Shown here: piece after piece, positions 39,489-48,267 of the stretch | Position numbering within the stretch: position 1 is the first letter of the stretch | Layout: the number at the start of each line of letters is the position of its first letter | NCBI RefSeq assembly: GCF_963666195.1 | Contig: NZ_OY762653.1 | Span: 62,001-126,000, forward strand | Direction: 5' to 3' | DNA length: 64,000 nt | Source of the DNA: Trichococcus shcherbakoviae | GTDB lineage: Bacteria; Bacillota; Bacilli; Lactobacillales; Aerococcaceae | Translations under genes and position numbers: made by a program | Notes under the pieces: model-generated | Databases searched by the model: none | The model's input: the letters and a program-made list of their open reading frames with translations, nothing else | What the model was told of the DNA's origin: nothing

Positions 39489-40455
39489 AGAAAAGATTGA
39501 TAGTGGGATTTTTGATTACTTGTATAAATTCGGAACGATTGTCACCATAGTTTTTTTGATAATGATATTCGGCATAGTCGAGAGTTCTTTTTTACAGCCA
39601 GAAAATATCATCAATATCTTAAGGTCCATATCAATCGTAACAATTATAGCCGTAGGTGTTACAGTTTCCCTTACAGTAGGCGGTTTTGACTTGTCTGTAG
39701 GCTCTGTAGCGTCTGTAGCTGACGCGGTAGTACTATCGATGTTTGTCTGGTATAACCAGGTTACATGGGTATCCATACTTGTTGCTCTGGGAGTTGGACT
39801 AATAATGGGTGCGATAAACGCATTGCTAATAGTAAAAGTTAGAATACCGGATATGCTGCTGACACTAGCTACCATGTTCATATTTCAAGGTGTGGCACAG
39901 ACCTATACAAGAGGCGCTACAGTATCTAAAAATATGATTATGCCTGATGGTAATTTTGCACAAGGGAACGTAACTGAACTTTTCAAAAAATTGGGCCAGG
40001 TGCCATGGATAATAATAATAATGGTTGCCATAGTGATCACTGTTCACGTATTCCTTACAAAAACAAAACACGGTAGATATATGTATGTTATTGGGGGAAA
40101 TCAAGAAGCAGCAAGACTTTCAGGAATTCCTGTGAAAAAATATAAGGTGTATGCATATCTGATATCTGCGTTTTTTGCTTCTGTTGGAGGGATCATCCTA
40201 GCGTCCAGAGTACAGACTGCTGAAATAAATGCAGGATCAGCATATCTTATGGATGCAGTAGCGGCTGCATACATTGGATTTTCTGTTGGTGGCTCCGGTA
40301 AACCTAATGTGCTGGGAACATTTGTAGGAGCCATACTGATAGGAATACTTCAGAACGGACTCGTTATGATGTCCGTTCCATATTATTCCATGGACATAGT
40401 GAAGGGGCTTGTACTTGCTTTTGCTTTAGCCCTTACCTATTGGAGAAAAAAATAA
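39472..40455 (+). CDS. Sugar-type ABC transporter permease (RbsC-like)
   Basis: I start this gene at the ATG at 39472 (MELKYKEKIDSG), after GGGGGAGGAAATT, giving 327 residues and a 17-base overlap with the ATPase gene. An upstream in-frame ATG at 39379 would add 31 unlikely residues. The protein has about eight to ten membrane helices and typical branched-chain/ribose permease motifs such as GGFDLSVGSVASVADAVV and GGNQEAARLSGIPV. It completes a three-part importer. Confidence 0.9.
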   Translation: MELKYKEKIDSGIFDYLYKFGTIVTIVFLIMIFGIVESSFLQPENIINILRSISIVTIIAVGVTVSLTVGGFDLSVGSVASVADAVVLSMFVWYNQVTWVSILVALGVGLIMGAINALLIVKVRIPDMLLTLATMFIFQGVAQTYTRGATVSKNMIMPDGNFAQGNVTELFKKLGQVPWIIIIMVAIVITVHVFLTKTKHGRYMYVIGGNQEAARLSGIPVKKYKVYAYLISAFFASVGGIILASRVQTAEINAGSAYLMDAVAAAYIGFSVGGSGKPNVLGTFVGAILIGILQNGLVMMSVPYYSMDIVKGLVLAFALALTYWRKK

Positions 40456-40471
40456 ACTGGAGGTAGGGAAT

Positions 40472-41698
40472 GTGTCAAAATTCACAGAAGGTTATTTTAC
40501 GATGAATGAGGACGATGCCTTGGAATATGCAATCACCGAATTGGGATTGTTCAATCCGGAATCTATGCTCAGTTGCAAAGAAATCGGAGATGGCAACTTA
40601 AATTATGTGTTCAGAATTATTGATGCGAATTCAGGTGAGGCAGTGATTATTAAACAGGCTGGACCAATCGCGAGAATTTCCGATGATTTTAAACTTTCAC
40701 CGGACCGAAATAGAATAGAGAGCGATATCCTGAAGATTCAGCACACTCTGGCAGAAGGATTTGTGCCTGTAATTTTTAAGTATGATTCTGTCATGAACTG
40801 TACGGTAATGGAGGATTTGTCAGACCACAAGATCATGCGTGCAGCTCTTCATGAGCACAAAAAATTCCCGCTATTTGCGGAGCATATAGCTACTTTTATG
40901 GCCAATACATTACTCTTGAACTCAGATGTTGTCTTGGATCATAAAGAGAAAAAGCAATTAGTGAAAAACTTTATTAATCCTGAATTATGCGAAATAACGG
41001 AAAATCTGGTGTACACAGAACCTTTCTATGACTGTGAAAGAAATGATGTGACTCATGCTATAAGAGAATTTGCACTGAAGGAACTGTGGTCAGATGACAA
41101 ATTACTTTTGGAAACTGCAAAGTTGAAATTTGAATTCATGAATAACGCTCAAACTCTTGTGCATGGCGATCTTCATACAGGATCTATATTCATAAAGGAG
41201 GATTCAACAAAGATAATCGACCCTGAATTCGCTTTTTATGGGCCTGCAGGTTATGACGTCGGTAATGTGATCGCAAACCTGATTTTTGCATACGAAAATG
41301 CGGAAGCGCGTATAGAAAACCCTAATGAAAGAGAAGAATATAAATCATGGCTTGGAGAAACGATTGTGGATGTAGTGAACTTGTTCAAAGCGAAATTCAA
41401 TAAACTATGGGAAAAAAGAGTCACTGAACAAACGGCAGCTTATATCGGATTTCAAGAATATTACTTGGATAGCATCATTCGGGATACTGCAGCAGTTGCA
41501 GGTTGTGAATTAATCAGAAGGATAATCGGGCTTGCTCATGTAAAAGATATTACAGAAATAGAGGATCCAAAAAAAAGGGAAAGGGCAGAGAAAATATGTC
41601 TTTCAGTAGGCAAAAAATTCATCCTTGAGAGGGATTCCTATAAGGACGGCAGAGATTTTATAAACATAGTAAATTCAATCGAGAAAATCATAATCTGA
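40472..41698 (+). CDS. mtnK: S-methyl-5-thioribose kinase
   Basis: The 408-residue protein of the choline-kinase-like fold phosphorylates methylthioribose at C1 using ATP. Visible features are the nucleotide loop GDGNLNYVFRI, the catalytic-loop motif HGDLHTGS (residues 231-238), which is characteristic of MtnK, and the metal/substrate segment DPEFAFYGPAGYD (250-262). The start is a GTG with GGAGG eight bases upstream. It follows the permease by 16 bp and precedes mtnA by 13 bp. Use of 5-deoxyribose as an alternative substrate is possible. Confidence 0.9.
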   Translation: MSKFTEGYFTMNEDDALEYAITELGLFNPESMLSCKEIGDGNLNYVFRIIDANSGEAVIIKQAGPIARISDDFKLSPDRNRIESDILKIQHTLAEGFVPVIFKYDSVMNCTVMEDLSDHKIMRAALHEHKKFPLFAEHIATFMANTLLLNSDVVLDHKEKKQLVKNFINPELCEITENLVYTEPFYDCERNDVTHAIREFALKELWSDDKLLLETAKLKFEFMNNAQTLVHGDLHTGSIFIKEDSTKIIDPEFAFYGPAGYDVGNVIANLIFAYENAEARIENPNEREEYKSWLGETIVDVVNLFKAKFNKLWEKRVTEQTAAYIGFQEYYLDSIIRDTAAVAGCELIRRIIGLAHVKDITEIEDPKKRERAEKICLSVGKKFILERDSYKDGRDFINIVNSIEKIII

Positions 41699-41711
41699 CA
41701 GGAGGTGCATC

Positions 41712-42785
41712 ATGGATGGATTTCAAAATTCAGGCGTTGCGGTCACTGAATCAGTTAGGCTTGATGACGACAATAATGCCTTGATTATTTTAGATCAGAC
41801 GCTTCTGCCTAATGAAAAGAAGTATTTAGAAGTGAAGAAAATTGAAGATGTATGGGAAGCAATCCATTCGTTAAGAGTGAGGGGCGCTCCAGCAATCGGA
41901 ATTGCTGCTGCATTTGGAATATACTTATGGGCAAAGTCATCTCAATCTGAAACATATGAAAATTTATTTGAAGATTTTATAAAGGGCAAGGATTTTCTTG
42001 CAACGTCTCGCCCTACTGCAGTAAACCTTTTTTGGGCACTCGATAGGATGGAAGACAGGTTAAAAGCTGAGGAACACAATAAAAAAGCAGAAATGATTGC
42101 TGCGCTAAAAGACGAAGCGGAAAAAATTCGCCTGGAGGATGAACAAGTCTGTGAGGCGATCGGCAAAAACGCCTTATCACTACTTGAGCCAGGATGGGGA
42201 ATACTAACTCACTGCAATGCTGGAACAATAGCAACATCCGGATTAGGTACGGCCTTAGCACCTATTTATCTGGGACAAGCTGAAAGTTATGATTTCAAAG
42301 TGTTTGCAGATGAAACAAGACCTTTACTTCAGGGAGCCCGGCTTACAGCATGGGAACTGAAAGAGGCAGGGGTGGATGTTACGCTGATATGCGACAATAT
42401 GGCTTCCATCGTTATGAAGGAAGGGAAGATACAAGCCGTTCTGGTGGGGTGCGACAGGGTTGTGGCCAATGGTGATGTAGCTAATAAAATAGGAACTTCC
42501 GGTGTGGCAATATTGGCAAATTATTACAGCATACCTTTTTATGTATGTGCACCTTTATCGACGATAGATTTAAAATGCGAAACGGGAGATAGCATTGAAA
42601 TAGAGATCCGCAATGGGGAAGAGATAACTTCAAAATGGTACGAGAAGCCTATGGCTCCTGAAGGTGTCAATACGTATAATCCTTGCTTTGACGTGACTGA
42701 CCACAAAATAATAACAGCAATTATTACAGAAAAAGGTATTGCTTACCCTCCATATGAAAATAGCCTTAAGAAATTTTTTGAATAG
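41712..42785 (+). CDS. mtnA: S-methyl-5-thioribose-1-phosphate isomerase
   Basis: This 357-residue eIF2B-like isomerase converts methylthioribose-1-phosphate to methylthioribulose-1-phosphate. It shows the phosphate-binding motif RVRGAPAIG (55-63), the catalytic Cys168 in THCNAGTIATSG and Asp248 in GCDRVVANGDVANKIGT. ACAGGAGG lies before the ATG. It is placed between mtnK and the RuBisCO-like gene, so its product would feed the latter. Length and motifs are those of a complete enzyme. Confidence 0.93.
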   Translation: MDGFQNSGVAVTESVRLDDDNNALIILDQTLLPNEKKYLEVKKIEDVWEAIHSLRVRGAPAIGIAAAFGIYLWAKSSQSETYENLFEDFIKGKDFLATSRPTAVNLFWALDRMEDRLKAEEHNKKAEMIAALKDEAEKIRLEDEQVCEAIGKNALSLLEPGWGILTHCNAGTIATSGLGTALAPIYLGQAESYDFKVFADETRPLLQGARLTAWELKEAGVDVTLICDNMASIVMKEGKIQAVLVGCDRVVANGDVANKIGTSGVAILANYYSIPFYVCAPLSTIDLKCETGDSIEIEIRNGEEITSKWYEKPMAPEGVNTYNPCFDVTDHKIITAIITEKGIAYPPYENSLKKFFE

Positions 42786-42818
42786 TAGAAATTTTTGAAA
42801 GAAGAAAGGAGACAAAAA

Positions 42819-43973
42819 ATGTTTTTTTCTGGTGATAGCAAGCTGCAGCTCCCCTGTGAAAGATTTACTGTGATATACAGAATTTGGGGTGATAAACAAG
42901 AAGCTCATGAAAAAGCAAAGGATATTTGTATTGAACAGACCGTAGAATTCCCTGAGGAATTTATTCCAAAAGGAGTGATAGCAAATAATATTGTAGGAAG
43001 AATAGAATCTTTTGAATCCTATGATAAAAAAAGCTATACAGCATTTATCAGTTATCCCGTGGAAGCTGCTGCAAATGAGTTTACCCAGCTTTTAAACGTC
43101 ATTTTTGGGAATATAAGTATGAAACCCGGTATAAAAGTTGAAAAACTGGACCTCCCTGAGTCAGTGCTTAAGAATTTTAAAGGACCAAGATATGGCAAAG
43201 AGGGCTTAAGACAGCTGTTGGGAGTTGAAAATCGTCCGTTGTTATCTACGGCACTTAAACCAATGGGTCTGACCAATAAGGAATTAGCAGATCTTGCGTA
43301 TAAATTTGCACTTGGGGGCATAGACATAATAAAGGATGACCATGGTATATCTAATCAGGCTTTTTCTCCTTTTGAGGAAAGAGTTCATCTTTGTGTGGAG
43401 GCTGTAGAAAGGGCAAATAGAGAAACAGGAAATAGAACAATCTATGTGCCGAATATTACTGCTGAAAGCAACCAAATCGTAAACAGAGCCAGACTGGCAA
43501 AGGAAATTGGGGCAGGTGGGCTCATGATTGCGCCTGGGCTTACAGGTCTGGATGTTATGAAACAAATTGCTGAAGACGATAGCATAGCGCTTCCTATCAT
43601 AAGTCATCCAGCTTTCCAGGGAAGTTATGTTTTGGGCAATAACGGAATATCTCAACAGGCGCTTTTTGGACAAATCGCCCGTCTTGCTGGAGCCGATGGG
43701 ACTATTTTTCCAACCTTTGGCGGCCGTTTCTCATTTAGCCGTGAACAATGCATAAACATAGCGCACGCTTCAGAGGAAAAGATGGGTAATCTGAAGCCGA
43801 TTTTCCCTTGCCCTGCAGGCGGGATGAGTCTTGAAAGCATTCCCGAATCGCTGCAAGCATACGGAAATGATGTGATTTTCCTCGTAGGAGGAGGCTTATT
43901 TAAACATGGGCCTGATATTATCCAGAACTGTAAATATTTTCGTGGGCTAGTCGAGAAGATCAGCAATGTCTGA
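42819..43973 (+). CDS. RuBisCO-like protein (form IV)
   Basis: I start at the ATG at 42819, seven bases after AAAGGAG, giving 384 residues; a TTG start at 42795 lacks support. The protein has the RuBisCO fold landmarks: Lys147 in TALKPMGLT, the metal-site motif KDDH (Lys172-Asp173-Asp174, equivalent to the carbamylated Lys-Asp-Glu of RuBisCO) and His263 in ISHPAFQG. The RuBisCO loop-6 lysine motif is not retained, as in other form IV proteins, so carbon fixation is not expected. Known relatives act as enolases (MtnW) or as 1,3-isomerases of methylthioribulose-1-phosphate. With no mtnB or mtnD nearby, the isomerase role fits better. Confidence 0.9.
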   Translation: MFFSGDSKLQLPCERFTVIYRIWGDKQEAHEKAKDICIEQTVEFPEEFIPKGVIANNIVGRIESFESYDKKSYTAFISYPVEAAANEFTQLLNVIFGNISMKPGIKVEKLDLPESVLKNFKGPRYGKEGLRQLLGVENRPLLSTALKPMGLTNKELADLAYKFALGGIDIIKDDHGISNQAFSPFEERVHLCVEAVERANRETGNRTIYVPNITAESNQIVNRARLAKEIGAGGLMIAPGLTGLDVMKQIAEDDSIALPIISHPAFQGSYVLGNNGISQQALFGQIARLAGADGTIFPTFGGRFSFSREQCINIAHASEEKMGNLKPIFPCPAGGMSLESIPESLQAYGNDVIFLVGGGLFKHGPDIIQNCKYFRGLVEKISNV

Positions 43974-44052
43974 GATTTGAAGTTGGATTGATTTTTTTAT
44001 TTTTTATATTTACAAACATTGCTAGGATTTTTTTAAGAAAGGGAGATTTATT

Positions 44053-44958
44053 GTGGGGAAATCTTATACTTATCAGGATGTCGAAAAAGCAGCTCATAAT
44101 ATCCGGAAAAATGTTTTGAAATTAACGCTAGAAAGAAACGGTTGTTACTTAGCACAGGCCTGTTCTTCCGCAGAAATTTTAGCTACGCTTTACATGAAAG
44201 TATTGCATTTGAGTAAGAGCAAAGCGCCAATGCAGCCCGGCCTGTTTCCAGGAGCTCCATCAAGAGAGAACATGGAATACTTGCAAGGTGCAGCATACCA
44301 TGGTGATTTAGGTGCTGGAAATGATCGTTTGTTTATATCCCCAGCTCACTACGCTGCACCTGTTTATGCAGCATTGATAGAATGCGGAAGATTGGCAGAA
44401 GATGCTTTGGATAAATTCAATACAGACGGTTATGCAATGGAAATGATTGGCGCGAATCACACACCCGGATTCGAAACAGCTGCGGGAACGTTAGCGCAAG
44501 CTATCAGTACCGCAGGTGGAACTGCGCATAGTAGAAAATTGAAAAATGAAGATGGCCGAGTATTTGTTTTCATGTCCGATGGCGAATTACAAGAAGGGCA
44601 ATTATGGGAAGCCATCCAAGCGCTCTCATTTTATAAATTAGATAATTTCGTATTGTTCGTCGATGTAAATGGTCAACAAGTAGAGGGATTAACGAAGGAT
44701 GTAATGAACATCGAACCAATTGACAAGCGATTTGAAGCTTTTGGTGCAAAAGTTATTACAATAAACGGCCACGATGTTAAGGAAATTAAAAAAGCGACAA
44801 CGAAGGGTGAAAAAGATAAACCTTTGGTCATCCTGTGTAAAACATCTGGTACGACAGACATACCGCTTCTAGAGGAAAAGAAGCCATATTTACATTTCAT
44901 TCGCCTAAAAAAAGGTGAAGAATATGACAAATTCAAAAAATTCTATGACAAATATTAA
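44053..44958 (+). CDS. Transketolase-like subunit, N-terminal (TPP-binding) half
   Basis: The 301-residue protein corresponds to the first domain of transketolase. It shows the GANHTPGFE/GTLAQA segment, the TPP/Mg motif SDGELQEGQLWEA (175-187) with Asn206, and a His in PAHYAAPVY. The start is GTG with AAAGGGAG upstream. The partner half follows 19 bp later, so a two-subunit enzyme is expected. Split transketolases of this kind include enzymes with unusual substrates, for example apulose-4-phosphate. In this cluster the likely donor is the product of the RuBisCO-like protein. Confidence 0.88.
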   Translation: MGKSYTYQDVEKAAHNIRKNVLKLTLERNGCYLAQACSSAEILATLYMKVLHLSKSKAPMQPGLFPGAPSRENMEYLQGAAYHGDLGAGNDRLFISPAHYAAPVYAALIECGRLAEDALDKFNTDGYAMEMIGANHTPGFETAAGTLAQAISTAGGTAHSRKLKNEDGRVFVFMSDGELQEGQLWEAIQALSFYKLDNFVLFVDVNGQQVEGLTKDVMNIEPIDKRFEAFGAKVITINGHDVKEIKKATTKGEKDKPLVILCKTSGTTDIPLLEEKKPYLHFIRLKKGEEYDKFKKFYDKY

Positions 44959-44977
44959 TTTGTGAAAGGAGAATAGT

Positions 44978-45967
44978 ATGATAACCGAAACAAATGTACA
45001 CTCAAGAAACTTAATCAAGTTTTCGAAAGATAATGATGACGTCATTGTTATGTCGGCAGATTTAGGAACTTCGTGTGAAATAAGAGAATTTCAGGAAGCA
45101 TTTCCTGAAAGATATCTTTCAATGGGAATTGCAGAACAAAATATGTTGAGTTGGGCTGCAGGCATGGCGAAAGAAGGTTTTAGACCATTAATTCATACAT
45201 TTGCTGTTTTCCTTTATAGAAGACCCCTTGATCAGTTGGAAATGTCAATCGCTTATCCCAATCTTCCAGTAGCGCTTCTTGGATTTGTTCCGGGCATTAC
45301 CACTCCAGGCGGAGTTACACATCAATCGATTGAAGATGTTGCGGTGCTTAGAGGTATTCCCAATATGACCATCTTTGATTGTGGGGATGCAACGGATGTA
45401 GAATCTGCGTTGGAAATTGCAAAGGAGGTAAATGGTCCCATTTATATAAGAATGCTGAGAGGTGAAATACCTCGCCTGTTCAATCCGCTAAAGCCAACTC
45501 AATTTAATAAAGGCAGAACGCTGAGTGAAGGGACAGACATTACATTATTCTCCAGCAGCGTATGTACAGAAGAAGCCATGCGTGCAACTAAATATTTAGA
45601 AAACCAAGGGCTATCTGTCCAGCATGTCCATATCACAACATTGAAGCCATTTAATGATCCGCTTGTGGTTGAAAGTATTAAAAAGGCAAAATACGGTGTT
45701 ATTACAATGGAAAATCATACAGTTATAGGCGGTTTAGGAACTGCGGTAGCCGAAGTAATGGTCGAAAATCAAATCGGCAAGAAACTTATCAAAGTTGGTA
45801 TTCAAGATGAATTCACCCATGGCGCATCCAAACCATATTTAATGAAAAAATACGGGTTGGATGCTACAGCGCTGATTAATGCAGTAGAAAAATTAATCGG
45901 GAAAAACCTTAATTTTAGTGAAGCAGATTTAGATTCTATTCGTTTGGAAGATTATGATGCTGTTTAA
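44978..45967 (+). CDS. Transketolase-like subunit, C-terminal half
   Basis: The 329-residue protein contains the transketolase pyrimidine-binding domain with the catalytic Glu53 in MGIAEQNML and the C-terminal regulatory-like domain. GAAAGGAG precedes the ATG. Together with the upstream subunit it forms a complete thiamine-diphosphate enzyme. It is the last gene of the island and is followed by an AT-rich spacer and the bidirectional hairpin at 46087. Ordinary pentose-phosphate transketolase is usually a single ~660-residue chain, so a dedicated role is likely. Confidence 0.9.
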   Translation: MITETNVHSRNLIKFSKDNDDVIVMSADLGTSCEIREFQEAFPERYLSMGIAEQNMLSWAAGMAKEGFRPLIHTFAVFLYRRPLDQLEMSIAYPNLPVALLGFVPGITTPGGVTHQSIEDVAVLRGIPNMTIFDCGDATDVESALEIAKEVNGPIYIRMLRGEIPRLFNPLKPTQFNKGRTLSEGTDITLFSSSVCTEEAMRATKYLENQGLSVQHVHITTLKPFNDPLVVESIKKAKYGVITMENHTVIGGLGTAVAEVMVENQIGKKLIKVGIQDEFTHGASKPYLMKKYGLDATALINAVEKLIGKNLNFSEADLDSIRLEDYDAV

Positions 45968-46086
45968 CTACATCCGTTGATCGTTTCCTGACTGTACTTT
46001 AACTTCTTTTGAAACAAGAGGTATCCCACAGTTGGACATAAACGTATGAATATATTTTTTACAATCAAAAGAATAATATTTCAGAA

Positions 46087-46127
46087 AAAATGAACGTCAC
46101 CCCAATTTTGAGGTGGCGTTCATTTTC
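46087..46127. terminator. Bidirectional hairpin, copy B
   Basis: AATGAACGTCACC pairs with GGTGGCGTTCATT between convergent genes. It is the near-identical partner of the hairpin at 34307-34347. Confidence 0.88.
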
Positions 46128-46138
46128 AGTTATTGGAT

Positions 46139-47080
46139 TTATTTGTCTTCCGAATGGCGTTCGCCGACTTGGAACTCATCAGAGTGCTCAAACATGTATT
46201 TCACTGTGATGGCTTCTTCGCCTGTCAGCAGTTTGAAATCATCCGTGAAGTTGTCCATCTTGCCCAGGCGGATCGCTTCTCCGAAAGTGACCATGCCTTC
46301 AGAAGAGAAGGGTGCTTCGGAGTCTTTTTTGAATGCGCCTTCCGTTGTTCTCGGAACGCCCATCGCGTCAAAGATGGCATAGTTCTCTTCGTCGGAGATG
46401 GCTTGATAAGTGACGTTGTTGCCGGTCGCTGCGTTGCCGTAATTCACGAAGTCGGTGATGGTCATCAGTTCAGGTCCGTTGATGTTCAACACCGCATTGT
46501 GGTATTTATCGGTGGCCAATGCATGTGCAACAGCTTTGGCGCAATCTTTACGGGAAATGTAGGCCATTTTGCCGTTAGCTTGATTGTTCTGCATGACACC
46601 ACCCATTTTTACGAAGGTGAAGTAGTTGGTGACCATGGCTTCGGCATATTGTGAGTTGCGCAGGAAAATATGATCCATGCCGACTTCATTGATATAGTCC
46701 TCTGTGAAGATGTGGTCGATTTTTTCGACGCTCGGGTTGGATTCGTCAGCCGCATTGACCAATGAAGTGTAGATGATCTGCTGAACGCCGACTTCTTTGG
46801 CGGCATCGACAACGTTTTTATGTGCGTTTTGACGTTTTGCGCCGACGAAAGGCATCGAAATCAGCGCGACTTTATCGGCATTGGCGAAGGCCTCAGCCAA
46901 GCCGCCCTTATGATTGAAATTTGTGACATGTGTTTCAATCCCTAGGTCTGCATATTTCTTTAGAGCAGCCTCGCTGTATGCGCAGAAAATCAGTTGGTCT
47001 TTTTCGACTAAATCCAAAAGGTATTCCGCTGCTTGATTTCCAAGGTTACCGTCCACGCCTGTCAATAATAATTTACCCAT
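46139..47080 (-). CDS. NAD(P)-binding oxidoreductase, NmrA/quinone-oxidoreductase-2 type
   Basis: The 313-residue protein starts MGKLLLTGVDGNLG, a Rossmann GxxGxxG dinucleotide site, and keeps the atypical-SDR layout of NmrA/QOR2 proteins (IIYTSLVNAADESNPSVEKIDHIFTE). Such proteins are NAD(P)H-dependent quinone reductases or redox sensors; the substrate cannot be told. CAGGAGAC lies ten bases before the ATG. It sits 82 bp downstream of a LysR gene in the same direction and may be its target. A relic of its 3' end occurs at 34348. Confidence 0.82.
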   Translation of the reverse strand: MGKLLLTGVDGNLGNQAAEYLLDLVEKDQLIFCAYSEAALKKYADLGIETHVTNFNHKGGLAEAFANADKVALISMPFVGAKRQNAHKNVVDAAKEVGVQQIIYTSLVNAADESNPSVEKIDHIFTEDYINEVGMDHIFLRNSQYAEAMVTNYFTFVKMGGVMQNNQANGKMAYISRKDCAKAVAHALATDKYHNAVLNINGPELMTITDFVNYGNAATGNNVTYQAISDEENYAIFDAMGVPRTTEGAFKKDSEAPFSSEGMVTFGEAIRLGKMDNFTDDFKLLTGEEAITVKYMFEHSDEFQVGERHSEDK

Positions 47081-47162
47081 ATTTGTATCGTCTCCTGTCT
47101 GTTTTAACTATCTTCATGATATGTGAAACAAAGAGCAAACTCCAATACAAAAAGCGAATGGG

Positions 47163-48077
47163 TTATCCGGAAATCGAATAATGCGCTTTGATGGAACGGA
47201 TCAGCGCTTGGATGCCTGGCTTTGAATTGACGGATAAGTATCCCAAGGCAATCACGAATGTATGGAAGGAGCCTTCGATTGGAATCATGCGGATTTCCTC
47301 TGACGAGTAGTTCAGATTGTAGTTGTCCGGAAAGAAGCCGATCAGGTTTTCGGTCCGGATTGCGAACAATTCGGTTTCGACATCGTCCACTGTTTTGGCA
47401 ATCTGTGGCTGATAACCGTCTTTTTGGGCATGCTGCACCATCAAATCGTAGGATGCGCCGATGACGGAAGGGTCCAGCATGACGAGCGGGTGCTGATACA
47501 GTTCAACAAGGGTAACCGACGTTTTGTCGAACAAGGGATGGCCTGCACTGACGACGGCCTGGTATTTACCGGCGTACAAAGGCACCGTCGTGATGTCTTT
47601 TTTGCCTTCGAATTCGGAGTCGAAAGCGATGGCTACATCATAGATACCTTTCACGAGATAGTCGGAAATGTTCTTCAACAGCACCTTATTCAGATTCAAT
47701 TCGACCAGCGGGTTTTCTTTCCGGAAAACCGGGATGACGGAAAGCAGCGTCTGGATATCCGTCATGGCCGAATATTCGATCGACAAGGTTTCCCGCTGAT
47801 TGGCTTGGAAATTGCGCATTTTCTGCTGCATGCTTTGGTATTGCTTCCACAGCACCAGCGCTTCCTCGTAGAAAAGCTGTCCCGCTTCCGTCGGCTCGAT
47901 CGGTGTCTTTTTGCGGTTGATCAACCGGATCTGGAACGTCTCCTCCAGCGAAGCGATGGTCTGGCTGATGGTGGTCTGCGACACATAGTTCCGCTTGGCC
48001 GTCTCCGTGAAGCTGCGGCATTCAACCAAATCTATGTAATATTTGATTTTTTCAATATTGATGCGGTTCGCCTCCAA
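47163..48077 (-). CDS. LysR-family transcriptional regulator
   Basis: The ~300-residue protein has an N-terminal winged helix-turn-helix (KYYIDLVECRSFTETAKRNYVSQTTISQTIASLEE) and a C-terminal LysR substrate-binding domain. The frame can begin with TTG at 48077, but no ribosome site precedes that codon. A strong GGAGG lies eight bases before an ATC codon at 48062, exactly where homologues usually start (M-N-I-E-x-I). A rare ATC start is therefore possible, so the N-terminus is uncertain by five residues. It lies between the oxidoreductase gene and a divergent glyoxalase-fold gene, and could control either. Confidence 0.85.
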   Translation of the reverse strand: MEANRINIEKIKYYIDLVECRSFTETAKRNYVSQTTISQTIASLEETFQIRLINRKKTPIEPTEAGQLFYEEALVLWKQYQSMQQKMRNFQANQRETLSIEYSAMTDIQTLLSVIPVFRKENPLVELNLNKVLLKNISDYLVKGIYDVAIAFDSEFEGKKDITTVPLYAGKYQAVVSAGHPLFDKTSVTLVELYQHPLVMLDPSVIGASYDLMVQHAQKDGYQPQIAKTVDDVETELFAIRTENLIGFFPDNYNLNYSSEEIRMIPIEGSFHTFVIALGYLSVNSKPGIQALIRSIKAHYSISG

Positions 48078-48267
48078 TCAAAAATACTTCTGTCTGTAAA
48101 GTACCATATCCTGCTATTAAGAGGCAATCAGAGATTTTGACAGGATTGTTTCACGAATTCGAGGCTGAATGGAAGTGTATAGACAAATTTATTTCAACCT
48201 AATCGTTTCGTCTGTCTTTTTTGGATGAATGGCATATACTAACGTTAGTTATCGAGGAGGTTTTCAG

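Noticed and set aside
42795-42818. Upstream TTG start for the RuBisCO-like gene
   Set aside because: The extension covers the AAAGGAG ribosome site itself; the ATG at 42819 is correctly spaced.
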